Shown piece after piece: positions 6,247 through 13,839 of a DNA stretch of 18,138 bases. Where the stretch lies: contig CAMWPK010000011.1 in NCBI GenBank assembly GCA_947176115.1, positions 1 through 18,138 on the forward strand, given 5' to 3'. Each line of letters begins with the position of its first letter. Within the stretch, counting starts at the first letter, position 1. Origin of the DNA: an uncultured Clostridia bacterium. GTDB taxonomy: Bacteria; Bacillota; Clostridia; Christensenellales; UBA3700. A program made the position numbers and the translations under genes. The notes below the pieces were generated by a model that was given only the letters and a program-made list of their open reading frames with translations, was not told the DNA's origin and made no database searches.

Positions 6247-6273
6247 AAGAGAGCCGATATTATCGACTCTCTT
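6247..6273 (-). terminator. Intrinsic terminator of pfp
   Basis: AAGAGAG (6247-6253) pairs with CTCTCTT (6267-6273). One C/A mismatch follows, and then a CGAT/ATCG inner stem with a 3-base loop. On the minus strand it begins about 21 bp after the pfp stop and ends in CTCTCTTTTG, with a short T-run. With the hairpin at 6214-6235 it forms a tandem pair, each followed on the minus strand by CTTTTGATTGA. Confidence 0.7.
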
Positions 6274-6294
6274 ATTTATATTACTTTTACTCTA

Positions 6295-7548
6295 TTACTT
6301 CTTTTCTACGAAGACTTTCTTGAGTTTTGCAAATCTTGGAAGACCGTCCTCAAGCGGAGCTTTGCTATCGCCTTGGATAAGCGGTAAAGCGTAGTCGATA
6401 AAGTCTTGAGAAAGCATCGTGCCGTCGTTGATTATCCACTCAAGCGGAACTTTCTTCTCGGTGTTTGCGGCCTTTGCTACGTCCATAACGCCTACTTTGC
6501 ACTTATACTTACCGCTATTCATATCTCTCTTGAGTATTACCATCTTATCGGTCTTACCGTTTACAGCGTACTTAACTGCGGCAGAGCCTGCCTTAAACGC
6601 TTCCTCAACGTCTGCCTTAGAAGCGAGGTGCGCTCCGCATCTTTGCATAAGCGAAAATTCTATAGCTCTCGTCTTGCAACCAAACTTCTCTTTGCAAAGA
6701 TTTGCAAGCGAAGTTCCTACGCCACCGAGTTGAGCGTGACCGAAAGAGTCTTTTGCTACGTTCTCGTTAATCTTCTCTGCAATAAGCGTACCGTTCTCGT
6801 CTGCGATACCCTCAGAGATAACAATCATACACTTACCGTTGTTTTCTTTCATCTTCTTGTCTACGTCTGCAAGGAACTTTTCCGTTGAGAAAGGAATTTC
6901 CGGCAAATAGATAAGGTCCGGACCAAGACCCTTAGCGCAAGCAAGCGCAGAAGCGGCGGTCAACCAACCTGCGTGACGACCCATAGCCTCAACTACGGTA
7001 ATCATCGGGGTGTCGTAAACGGTAGCGTCCAACTTGAGTTCCATAGTCGTAGTAGCTACGTACTTAGCGGCAGAGCCGTATCCCGGGCAGTGGTCGGTGC
7101 CGAAGAGGTCGTTGTCGATAGTCTTAGGTACGCCCATTACGCGACATTCCCAACCTGACTTTTTCATATACTTGCTGACCTTATTGCAAGTATCCATAGA
7201 GTCGTTACCGCCATTGTAGAAGAAGTAACGAATATTATACTTTTTGAATACCTCAAGCAATCTCTTGTAATCGGTATCGTCTACCTTTTCTGCCTTGAGT
7301 TTGTATCTAACGCTACCGAGAGCGGAAGAAGGAGTGTTTTTGAGCAACATAAGCTCTTTTACGTCCTCTTTGCTGATATCGTAAAACTCTTCATTAAGTA
7401 CGCCTTTAATACCGTGAGCGGCGCCGTAAACGGCAGTAATGCAATCTTGTTTTAATGCTTCGGTAAATACACCCGCAGCGCTTGAGTTGATAACAGATGA
7501 CGGACCGCCTGACTGTCCGAACATACATGCTCCTACTAACTTTTCCAT
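6295..7548 (-). CDS. pfp: 6-phosphofructokinase, PPi-dependent type
   Basis: This 417-residue cytosolic enzyme phosphorylates fructose-6-phosphate to fructose-1,6-bisphosphate. Family motifs are FGQSGGPSSVIN (10-21), GGNDSMDT (113-120), PKTIDND (141-147, catalytic Asp145), and MGRHAGW (189-195). In ATP-dependent enzymes the corresponding positions read GGDGS and PGTIDND. The Asp after GGN and Lys142 before TIDND are the marks of PPi-using members, so this is probably diphosphate--fructose-6-phosphate 1-phosphotransferase, a reversible step. I chose the ATG at 7548; the in-frame TTG at 7560 overlaps the GGAGG ribosome binding site, which is 5 bases from the ATG. It has its own promoter and a downstream hairpin pair, but lies directly after the glycogen cluster on the same strand. 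Confidence 0.93.
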   Translation of the reverse strand: MEKLVGACMFGQSGGPSSVINSSAAGVFTEALKQDCITAVYGAAHGIKGVLNEEFYDISKEDVKELMLLKNTPSSALGSVRYKLKAEKVDDTDYKRLLEVFKKYNIRYFFYNGGNDSMDTCNKVSKYMKKSGWECRVMGVPKTIDNDLFGTDHCPGYGSAAKYVATTTMELKLDATVYDTPMITVVEAMGRHAGWLTAASALACAKGLGPDLIYLPEIPFSTEKFLADVDKKMKENNGKCMIVISEGIADENGTLIAEKINENVAKDSFGHAQLGGVGTSLANLCKEKFGCKTRAIEFSLMQRCGAHLASKADVEEAFKAGSAAVKYAVNGKTDKMVILKRDMNSGKYKCKVGVMDVAKAANTEKKVPLEWIINDGTMLSQDFIDYALPLIQGDSKAPLEDGLPRFAKLKKVFVEKK

Positions 7549-7605
7549 AAAAGCCTCCAAAAACTTTATTTTATCTAATTGTGTTTTATATTAAAAACCT
7601 TTATT

Positions 7606-7634
7606 ATTTTATCAAAAATATAGCATTATGGCAA
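7606..7634 (-). promoter_or_regulatory. Promoter of pfp (sigma-A type)
   Basis: On the minus strand TTGCCA (7634-7629), a 17-bp spacer and TAAAAT (7611-7606), preceded by TGA, form a good extended -10 promoter. The start would be near 7599, giving a leader of about 50 bases before the ATG at 7548. This indicates pfp can be expressed independently of the glycogen genes upstream. Confidence 0.78.
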
Positions 7635-7649
7635 ATATTTTGAGTATTG

Positions 7650-7677
7650 TTTTTATTTTAAGAAATTAAAATAAAAA
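7650..7677 (-). terminator. AT-only hairpin over the GH13 stop codon (weak terminator candidate)
   Basis: A perfect 12-bp stem of A/T pairs only (7650-7661 with 7666-7677) closes a 4-base loop. The TAA stop of the GH13 gene is inside the stem. It lacks any GC pair except at the loop, so it would be weak as a terminator, but its place between the GH13 stop and the pfp promoter is suggestive. Confidence 0.35.
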
Positions 7678-9480
7678 TACCTTGACTTCTCCCGCGGAAA
7701 TGCCAAACTCATTGCAGTTGACCTTTTGCCCCGACAAAAGCTCTTGCTTAGCCTTTTGACAATAGAAAGTCTGAGTTTGGTTAGTATTATTGGCTACGAC
7801 CTTCAATATCTTACCACCGCCTCTGCGACACAGTATAAGCAAATCTCCTTGATATTCAAAATACGTTTCTGAGCAAACTTGCTCTTTGTATTTTGCTCGA
7901 ATTTTGCCAAGCTGGGTATAATGAGCAAGCAACTCCTTATCTATATTATCCCAATCAAGGCATCTTCTGCAAAGCGGGTCCTCATATCCCTCCATACCCT
8001 GCTCGTCACCGTAGAAGATTGACGGAACGCCCGGTAGCATAAATTGCAAAGTGGACGCCAAAATCAGTCGCTTTTTTGCAAAGTCGTATCCCTCTTTACT
8101 CAAGCGGAAGTTCTTGCGATATTCCTTGTCAGTTCCGTTCATATCCACACCGCTCAACACGCTCAAAGCCCTTGCCGTATCGTGCGAGTCTATGAGATTC
8201 ATTGTCACGTCCAAAGACTGCTTTGGATAATTTTCCACGATTGTCATGACGGTATTTGCAAAGTCGCCGGCTTTACCGCCAAGCGCATAACTAAGCGTAG
8301 CTTCCTTAAAAGGATAGTTCATTACGCCGTCAAGTTCTCTGCCTTGGAAATAACGTCTGCGATAGCTATAAGCAATCTTATTTGACGCATCTTCCCATAC
8401 TTCGCCTATCAACAAGTTATCCTCGCTACTGCGCTTAACCGCCTTGCGAATATCTTCGACGAAATCTTCTCTCAACTCGTCTACTACGTCAAGTCGCCAA
8501 CCTTTGACTCCAAGCGACGTCCATTTGTCTATAATTCCGCCCTTATCGCAAATCATCTGCCTGAAGCCTTTTGCCCTTTGGCTTATCGTAGGAGTGACGG
8601 TAATACCCCACCAACAATGATACTCATCGGGGAAATTATAGAAATCAAACCAATCGAAATACTTACTTGCTCTCGATTGATATGCGCCAACCGTAGGATA
8701 GTTGCCGAACTTATTGAAATACTTGCTGTCTGCTCCCGTGTGGTTGAATACGCCGTCAAGCATAACGCGGATTCCGCTCTGCTCAGCCTCTTGCAAAAGC
8801 TGTCTAAACTTATCCTCGTCGCCTAAAAGTTCGTCTACGAACTCATAATCTCCCGTATCGTACCTGTGATTGGAAGACGACTTGAATATAGGAGAAAGAT
8901 ATAACAGCGTTACGCCGAGTTTTTTAAGATAAGGCAACTTGTCAATTATGCCTTGAAAGTTTCCGCCGTAAAAGTCATTGGCTCTGAATACTCCGTCGGC
9001 GTCCTTTATCGTAACCTCTTCGCCCCACTCTTTCAACACGCCGTTTTTCGTAAACTTAGCGCTGTCGTCTTTGCCCTTGCAAAATCTATCAACGAAGATA
9101 TGGTATATCACACCGCCCTTAACCCAATCGGGAGTGGTATAGTCTTTACTGTATACAGTCAACTGAAAATCGTCGCCGTCTTTTCTATATTGGTACTCGC
9201 CATTTTCGGTAACAAAGTGAAATCTATACCAATACAGCCCTACTTTGTTAAGAGAAATCTTTGCAATATACTCGCTCTCGTCGCCTCTTTTGCAATTAAA
9301 CGACATACGGAAAACGTACGGAGTATCTACTCCGTCCTCGTAAATATGCAGTTCTATACGGTTTACGTAGACGCCGTCCTTGACGAAGATTTTGAAGGTC
9401 ATCTCTTCGTCTTGCTCTACGCTTCCAAACGGATATTTGCAATTTGGATTTTTGCTATCGAAATATATTAATTCTCTCAA
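7666..9480 (-). CDS. Cytosolic GH13 alpha-glucan hydrolase (neopullulanase/alpha-amylase-like)
   Basis: This 604-residue protein belongs to glycoside hydrolase family 13. An N-terminal beta-sandwich of about 115 residues precedes the TIM barrel, which begins at WVKGGVIYHIFVDRF. Conserved regions are DGVFNHTG (242-249), GWRLDVVDEL with nucleophile Asp331, IGEVWED with acid/base Glu360, and DSHDTARA with Asp434. A C-terminal beta domain follows from about residue 515. The domain order and GGNFQGIIDKLPYLKKLGV/HRYDTGDY segments recall neopullulanase and cyclomaltodextrinase enzymes. No signal peptide is visible, so it should act inside the cell on maltodextrins or on the dextrins left by GlgP. 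The start is a TTG at 9480 with AAAGGA six bases upstream; no in-frame ATG fits. It follows glgP, and no separate GlgX or pullulanase gene is seen. Confidence 0.88.
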   Translation of the reverse strand: MRELIYFDSKNPNCKYPFGSVEQDEEMTFKIFVKDGVYVNRIELHIYEDGVDTPYVFRMSFNCKRGDESEYIAKISLNKVGLYWYRFHFVTENGEYQYRKDGDDFQLTVYSKDYTTPDWVKGGVIYHIFVDRFCKGKDDSAKFTKNGVLKEWGEEVTIKDADGVFRANDFYGGNFQGIIDKLPYLKKLGVTLLYLSPIFKSSSNHRYDTGDYEFVDELLGDEDKFRQLLQEAEQSGIRVMLDGVFNHTGADSKYFNKFGNYPTVGAYQSRASKYFDWFDFYNFPDEYHCWWGITVTPTISQRAKGFRQMICDKGGIIDKWTSLGVKGWRLDVVDELREDFVEDIRKAVKRSSEDNLLIGEVWEDASNKIAYSYRRRYFQGRELDGVMNYPFKEATLSYALGGKAGDFANTVMTIVENYPKQSLDVTMNLIDSHDTARALSVLSGVDMNGTDKEYRKNFRLSKEGYDFAKKRLILASTLQFMLPGVPSIFYGDEQGMEGYEDPLCRRCLDWDNIDKELLAHYTQLGKIRAKYKEQVCSETYFEYQGDLLILCRRGGGKILKVVANNTNQTQTFYCQKAKQELLSGQKVNCNEFGISAGEVKVFLF

Positions 9481-9497
9481 CTTGCGTCCTTTAAGTA

Positions 9498-9532
9498 AAT
9501 AGCCTTGTTCTTATAAATAAGTCAAGGCTATT
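9498..9532 (-). promoter_or_regulatory. Intercistronic hairpin just upstream of the GH13 ribosome binding site
   Basis: AATAGCCTTG (9498-9507) pairs perfectly with CAAGGCTATT (9523-9532), and an inner CTTAT/ATAAG pairing extends the stem. On the minus strand it ends five bases before the AAAGGA site of the GH13 gene. The following T-run is weak (TTTACTT). It could be a partial terminator between glgP and the GH13 gene, an mRNA-processing or stabilising element, or a control on translation. Confidence 0.6.
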
Positions 9533-9558
9533 ACGTTTATTTGATTTTCTCAACTATT

Positions 9559-9590
9559 AGATTGACTTCCTGCGTTACGCTCAAAATGAC
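9559..9590. repeat. Dispersed intergenic repeat, copy 3 (diverged)
   Basis: AGATTGACTTCC...ACGCTCAAAATGAC matches the ends and the TTCGCTC core of copy 2 with several changes, in the same orientation. It occupies the gap between glgP and the GH13 gene. Assignment to the family rests on the conserved AGATT start and the CTC(G/A)AAATGAC end. Confidence 0.45.
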
Positions 9591-9627
9591 TTGATAGACT
9601 TCATTCGACGCAATCAGGAAAATCTTA

Positions 9628-12129
9628 TTACTTCTTTGCGGTAGTTTTGCCTGTCGTTGTCTTTGCCGGAGCAGATTTCTTTGCAGTCTTTTCCACAGGC
9701 TTTTCTGCCGTCGCAGGCGACGAATAATTGACAGGTTTCATCTTCCAAATTCTATCTGCGTACTCCTTGACGCTTCTGTCCGAAGAGAAGAAGCCTGCGT
9801 TAGCGGTATTGAGGAGCGACATCTTAGCCCAAGCGTATTTGTCGCTGTAAGCCTTATCCAATCTCTCTTGGCAATCGCAATATGACTGGAAGTCCGCGAG
9901 TACCTTATAGCCGTCGCTACTAATCAACGAATCTGCAATCTCGCCGTAATTGACGCCGGCAATACCGCCTCTCAAGCCGTCGATAACGGCTCTTATTCTT
10001 GAATTATTATTGTAATAATCTCTTGGATTGTAACCATTGCGGTTAAGTTCGTTTATCTCATTTGCAAGCAATCCAAAGATAAAGATATTGTCCTTGCCGA
10101 CGTTCTCGTATATCTCGATATTAGCGCCGTCCATAGTACCCATAGTAACCGCGCCGTTGATCATAAACTTCATATTACCCGTACCGCTTGCTTCTTTACC
10201 TGCAATAGATATTTGTTCCGAAACGTCAGACGCTGGCATAATGAGTTCTGCAAGCGTAACTCTATAGTTCTCTATATAAACGACTTTGATTTTGCCATTG
10301 ATGTCTGGGTCGTTGTTGATAAGATTGCCAAGCGAATGTATAAGGCGAATAATTTGCTTTGCCATATAGTAGCTTGGAGCCGCCTTTGCGCCAAAGATAA
10401 ACGTCCTTGGATTGATATCAAGGTTGGGATTTTCTTTAAGTCTGTAATACAAGTCTAGGATATGAAGCGCATTGAGCAGTTGTCTTTTATACTCGTGCAA
10501 TCTCTTGACTTGTACGTCGAAGATAGAATCGGGATTGACTTCTATGCCCGTGGTATCTTTGATATACTTAGCAAGTCTAACCTTATTTGCTCTCTTGATT
10601 TCCAAAATCTTATCAAGTACAGCCTTATCGTCTGCAAACTTTGCAAGGTCCTTTAATTTATCGGCGTCTTTCTTAAAGCCGTCGCCAATAAGTTTTTGGA
10701 TATAATCGCTGAGTAGCGGATTGGATTGACAAAGCCATCTTCTATAGGTAATACCGTTGGTAACGTTGGTAAAATTCTTCGGATGCATATTGTAGCAATC
10801 TCTAAATACCTCTTCTTTTAGAATTTTGGAGTGCAATTCAGATACGCCGTTGACGGTATGCGAAGCCGCTAAACAAAGATTAGCCATCTTAACTTGACCG
10901 CCCGACAATACCGCATTGTAGTCTACCTTGCCGTAGTCGTTGGGATAGAACGCCCAAAGTTCGTCGGTAAATCTGCGATTGATTTCGCACACGATTTGAT
11001 AAACTCTAGGCAAGAGTTGTTTGAACAATCCCTCAGGCCATTTTTCAAGCGCTTCCGCCATAACGGTGTGATTGGTGTACGATACGGTGCGAGTAACAAT
11101 CTTCCAAGCCTTTTCCCAAGAATAACCGTACTCGTCGAGTAGCAATCTCATGAGTTCCGGAATACAAAGCGTAGGGTGCGTATCGTTGATGTGTATAGCC
11201 ACTTTATCGGGAAGACTATCCAAAGTCTTGTAATCCTTTAAGTGTTGTTTCAAAATAGATTGAATTGACGCAGATACGAAGAAGTATTGTTGCTTAAGTC
11301 TTAACATCTTGCCTTCTTGGTGGTGGTCTGCGGGATACAGTACCTTACATATACTCTCCGCCAATGCCTTTTGCTCCAAAGACTTTACGTACTCGCCCTC
11401 TGCAAAAAGTTTCATATCAAAATCTACGGGAGCTTTTGCCGTCCACAATCTCAACTTATTTACCGCAGGCACGTCGTAACCGCTTATGTTCATATCGTAA
11501 GGTATAGCCTGAACGGTATAGCAGTCCTTTTGGTCGATATAAAGTCTGCCGTTGTTCCATCTTTCGTCGATGTAACCGCCAAACTTGACTTCGAAAGTAT
11601 CTTCCATTCTCGGAGAGAGCCATACGTCGCCGTTTTCAAGCCACTCGTCGGGAAGTTCTACCTGCCAGCCGTCCTCAATCTTTTGTTTGAATATGCCGTA
11701 ATCGTATCTAATTGAAAAACCGCTTGCTACGTAATTGAGATTTGTCAAAGACTCCATATACGCCGCGGCAAGTCTGCCCAGACCGCCGTTGCCAAGTCCT
11801 GCGTCAGGCTCAATTGCATACATATCTTCAATGCTGTATCCAAGACCTTTGCACAAATTGTCAAATACGTCCGTCATCTTAAGATTGTAAAGGTGGTTTT
11901 TGAGCGAACGACCAAGCAAAAATTCCATTGACATATAGTAAACTTGCTTTGATCCCTGATCCAATCTCTTTTTCTTGAATGCCAGTCGTTTATCAGTGAG
12001 AATATCTCTGACAGTCATACAGATTGCTCTGTATATTTGATTTTTGCTAGCGTTCTCTATAGTAGTGCCGAAATAAGTCTGGCACTTGAGAGATACAATT
12101 TTTTTGAGTTCTTTGACTTGATTTTCCAT
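9628..12129 (-). CDS. glgP: Glycogen/maltodextrin phosphorylase
   Basis: This 833-residue enzyme removes glucose-1-phosphate from the ends of alpha-1,4-glucan chains. The family signature EASGTGNMKFMINGA carries the pyridoxal-phosphate lysine, Lys654. Other blocks are DAGLGNGGLGRLAA near residue 110, AIHINDTHPTLCIPELMR and DVQVKRLHEYKRQ. I chose the ATG at 12129 because GGAG lies six bases upstream; a TTG at 12174 would add 15 residues with no such site. The usual family end (YADRIWKMKP) is followed here by a tail of about 30 residues rich in Lys, Ala and Thr, containing AKKSAPAKTTTGKTTAKK. The gene is separated from glgA by 193 bp that hold a promoter and hairpin, so it may be controlled apart from the synthesis genes. 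Confidence 0.96.
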   Translation of the reverse strand: MENQVKELKKIVSLKCQTYFGTTIENASKNQIYRAICMTVRDILTDKRLAFKKKRLDQGSKQVYYMSMEFLLGRSLKNHLYNLKMTDVFDNLCKGLGYSIEDMYAIEPDAGLGNGGLGRLAAAYMESLTNLNYVASGFSIRYDYGIFKQKIEDGWQVELPDEWLENGDVWLSPRMEDTFEVKFGGYIDERWNNGRLYIDQKDCYTVQAIPYDMNISGYDVPAVNKLRLWTAKAPVDFDMKLFAEGEYVKSLEQKALAESICKVLYPADHHQEGKMLRLKQQYFFVSASIQSILKQHLKDYKTLDSLPDKVAIHINDTHPTLCIPELMRLLLDEYGYSWEKAWKIVTRTVSYTNHTVMAEALEKWPEGLFKQLLPRVYQIVCEINRRFTDELWAFYPNDYGKVDYNAVLSGGQVKMANLCLAASHTVNGVSELHSKILKEEVFRDCYNMHPKNFTNVTNGITYRRWLCQSNPLLSDYIQKLIGDGFKKDADKLKDLAKFADDKAVLDKILEIKRANKVRLAKYIKDTTGIEVNPDSIFDVQVKRLHEYKRQLLNALHILDLYYRLKENPNLDINPRTFIFGAKAAPSYYMAKQIIRLIHSLGNLINNDPDINGKIKVVYIENYRVTLAELIMPASDVSEQISIAGKEASGTGNMKFMINGAVTMGTMDGANIEIYENVGKDNIFIFGLLANEINELNRNGYNPRDYYNNNSRIRAVIDGLRGGIAGVNYGEIADSLISSDGYKVLADFQSYCDCQERLDKAYSDKYAWAKMSLLNTANAGFFSSDRSVKEYADRIWKMKPVNYSSPATAEKPVEKTAKKSAPAKTTTGKTTAKK

Positions 12130-12162
12130 TACTTTCTCCAAAAATAAGTAATAATTATTGGC

Positions 12163-12206
12163 AAAATCGTCCAATCCGGCGAATAACTCGCCGATTGAAC
12201 AATTTT
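12163..12206 (-). terminator. Long hairpin with A-tract/T-tract between glgA and glgP
   Basis: On the minus strand a stem of about 19 bp forms between 12206-12188 and 12182-12163. It has two G-U pairs, one bulged G and a 5-base loop. The core is CGGCGA/TCGCCG. The outer pairs are AAAA against TTTT, the usual form of an intrinsic terminator. It lies 34 bases before the glgP ATG and immediately downstream of the extended -10 box at 12218-12226. It could therefore end glgBCDA transcripts, attenuate glgP, or protect the 5' end of glgP mRNA. Confidence 0.7.
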
Positions 12207-12217
12207 ACTACTCTAAA

Positions 12218-12226
12218 ATTATATCA
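12218..12226 (-). promoter_or_regulatory. Extended -10 promoter for glgP
   Basis: TGATATAAT on the minus strand is a perfect extended -10 box (TG-N-TATAAT). No good -35 is present at 16-18 bp, which extended -10 promoters can tolerate. The start would be near 12211, so the next bases transcribed form the long hairpin at 12206-12163. Confidence 0.55.
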
Positions 12227-12268
12227 TATATTTTACTTTTGTGCTACATTTTTCACGCTTAAATAGAT

Positions 12269-12284
12269 ATTTTTTATAAAAAAT
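12269..12284. repeat. 16-bp A/T palindrome in the glgA-glgP gap
   Basis: ATTTTTTATAAAAAAT is a perfect palindrome in a strongly AT-rich stretch (about 12210-12322) just after the glgA stop. It has no GC stem, so it is not a standard terminator. The A/T tracts could instead act as bent DNA or an UP-like element for the glgP promoter. Confidence 0.5.
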
Positions 12285-12322
12285 CAATATTTTATAAATT
12301 TTTGCCTATTTTTTTACAATTT

Positions 12323-13825
12323 TTACAACTCTTTGTACAAATCCACGTAGCGAAGAGCTATATTTCTCCAGCTGAAATCTTGCGTCATAGCGTTGTTTAC
12401 GATTTTTTGCCAATCTTCTTTGTAATCTCTATACAATCCCACAGCTCTCTCTACGGCATTGAACAAATCGTGAGCGTTGTAGGAATAGAAAGTAAAGCCG
12501 GTACCCTTGCCTGTCGTGTAATCGTAAGGGATAACCGTGTCTTTTAGACCGCCCGTTTCTCTTACGATAGGCAAAGAGCCATATCTCATAGCAATCATCT
12601 GCGAAAGTCCGCATGGCTCAAACTTGGAAGGCATCAAGAACATATCGCTTGCGCAGTAAATCTTACTTGCAAGTTCCGATGAGAAAGTTATGAGCGCGCG
12701 CAAGTTGTTGGGGTATCTGCTTTGGCAACCTCTCAACATCTCTTCATATCTATAGTCGCCCGTACCGAGTATAACAAGTTGTACGCCCATATCAAGAATT
12801 TTCGTAATAATAGGCGAAAGCAAATCCAATCCCTTTTGGTGCGTCAATCTGCCGACCATACCTATCATAGGTATATTCTTATCAACGGGAAGCGACAAGT
12901 CCTTTTGAAGAGCAAGTTTGTTTTCCGCCTTTAATTCAAAGGTCGCAAGGTCATAATTTTGATATGCATACTTATCCGTCTTTGGGTCGTTGGCCTCAAC
13001 GTCGATGCCGTTGATAATACCTGAGAGCTTGAACTGTCTATTGACGAGAATATTGTTCATGCCAAAGCCAAAATAGGAATTGAGTATCTCTTGAGCGTAG
13101 GTCTGCGACACAGTCGTAACCTTATTTGCCCTCTCAATACCGCCTTTCATGTAGTTAACGTCGCCGTCAAAGTCAACGTATTCTCTTGCCCAATCAGGAA
13201 GTCCCAATACGTCGCCTGACATAAACCCGCTGTATCTGCCTTGGAATTCTATATTGTGAATGGTAAATACCGTCTTGATTTCTTTATATAAATCGTCGCC
13301 TCTGAAGAATACGTCAAGGAATACGGGTATCAACGCAGTCTGCCAGTCGTTAGAATGTATTATATCAGGCTTGAAGTCACCCATAAGTTTTATGCTTGCA
13401 AGTACGGCTTTGGCAAAGAAAGCAAATCTCTCTCCGTCGTCATAATAACCGTATAGTCCGCTTCTCTTGAAGTAATATTCATTGTCAATTAGGTAATAGG
13501 TTACCCCGTCAATCTCGGCTTTGAAAAGACCGCAGTATTGATAGCGCCAAGCCAAATTAACGTAGACGTTGCCAATATAAGACATTTTGTCTTTTAATTC
13601 TTGCTTAATATCTGCATATAAAGGCAAAATTACCCTGCAATCTACTCCGCCATCTACCAACGCTTTAGGAAGCGCCCCTGCGACGTCTGCAAGTCCGCCC
13701 GTCTTTATAAACGGTACCGCTTCTGACGAAGCAAACAATATCTTTTTACCAAAATCTATTTTTGTCTTGGTAATTTTCTCTTTTGCATTGCTAGTCGAAG
13801 TCTTTTTTGTTGTCTTGGCTGGCAT
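12323..13825 (-). CDS. glgA: Glycogen synthase (ADP-glucose type, GT5)
   Basis: This 500-residue GT-B enzyme transfers glucose from ADP-glucose to the growing alpha-1,4 chain. The KTGGLADVAGALPKAL loop (41-56) binds ADP-glucose. The C-terminal half has MVGRLTHQKG and MPSKFEPCGLSQMIAMRYGSLPIVRETGGLKDTV, which contains the E-x7-E type motif. Most GlgA proteins begin about three residues before the LFASSEAVPF segment. Here it is preceded by some 26 residues rich in Lys and Thr (MPAKTTKKTSTSNAKEK...). The ATG at 13825 has a perfect AAGGAGG eight bases upstream, so the extension is probably real. The gene starts 14 bp after the glgD stop and is part of the glgBCDA run. Confidence 0.97.
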   Translation of the reverse strand: MPAKTTKKTSTSNAKEKITKTKIDFGKKILFASSEAVPFIKTGGLADVAGALPKALVDGGVDCRVILPLYADIKQELKDKMSYIGNVYVNLAWRYQYCGLFKAEIDGVTYYLIDNEYYFKRSGLYGYYDDGERFAFFAKAVLASIKLMGDFKPDIIHSNDWQTALIPVFLDVFFRGDDLYKEIKTVFTIHNIEFQGRYSGFMSGDVLGLPDWAREYVDFDGDVNYMKGGIERANKVTTVSQTYAQEILNSYFGFGMNNILVNRQFKLSGIINGIDVEANDPKTDKYAYQNYDLATFELKAENKLALQKDLSLPVDKNIPMIGMVGRLTHQKGLDLLSPIITKILDMGVQLVILGTGDYRYEEMLRGCQSRYPNNLRALITFSSELASKIYCASDMFLMPSKFEPCGLSQMIAMRYGSLPIVRETGGLKDTVIPYDYTTGKGTGFTFYSYNAHDLFNAVERAVGLYRDYKEDWQKIVNNAMTQDFSWRNIALRYVDLYKEL

Positions 13826-13839
13826 AATAGTATCCTCCT

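Noticed and set aside
6136..6387. 83-codon plus-strand frame after gpr
   Set aside because: It runs through two hairpins and into the antisense of pfp, lacks a ribosome binding site, and is a low-complexity Lys/Ser sequence.
12130..12174. Longer glgP start at the TTG at 12174
   Set aside because: The ATG at 12129 has GGAG at ideal distance, and the 45 extra bases overlap one arm of the hairpin at 12163-12206. Likewise the GTG at 1414 (fumA), GTG at 4755 (flavoprotein) and TTG at 7560 (pfp) fall inside the ribosome binding sites of the chosen starts.
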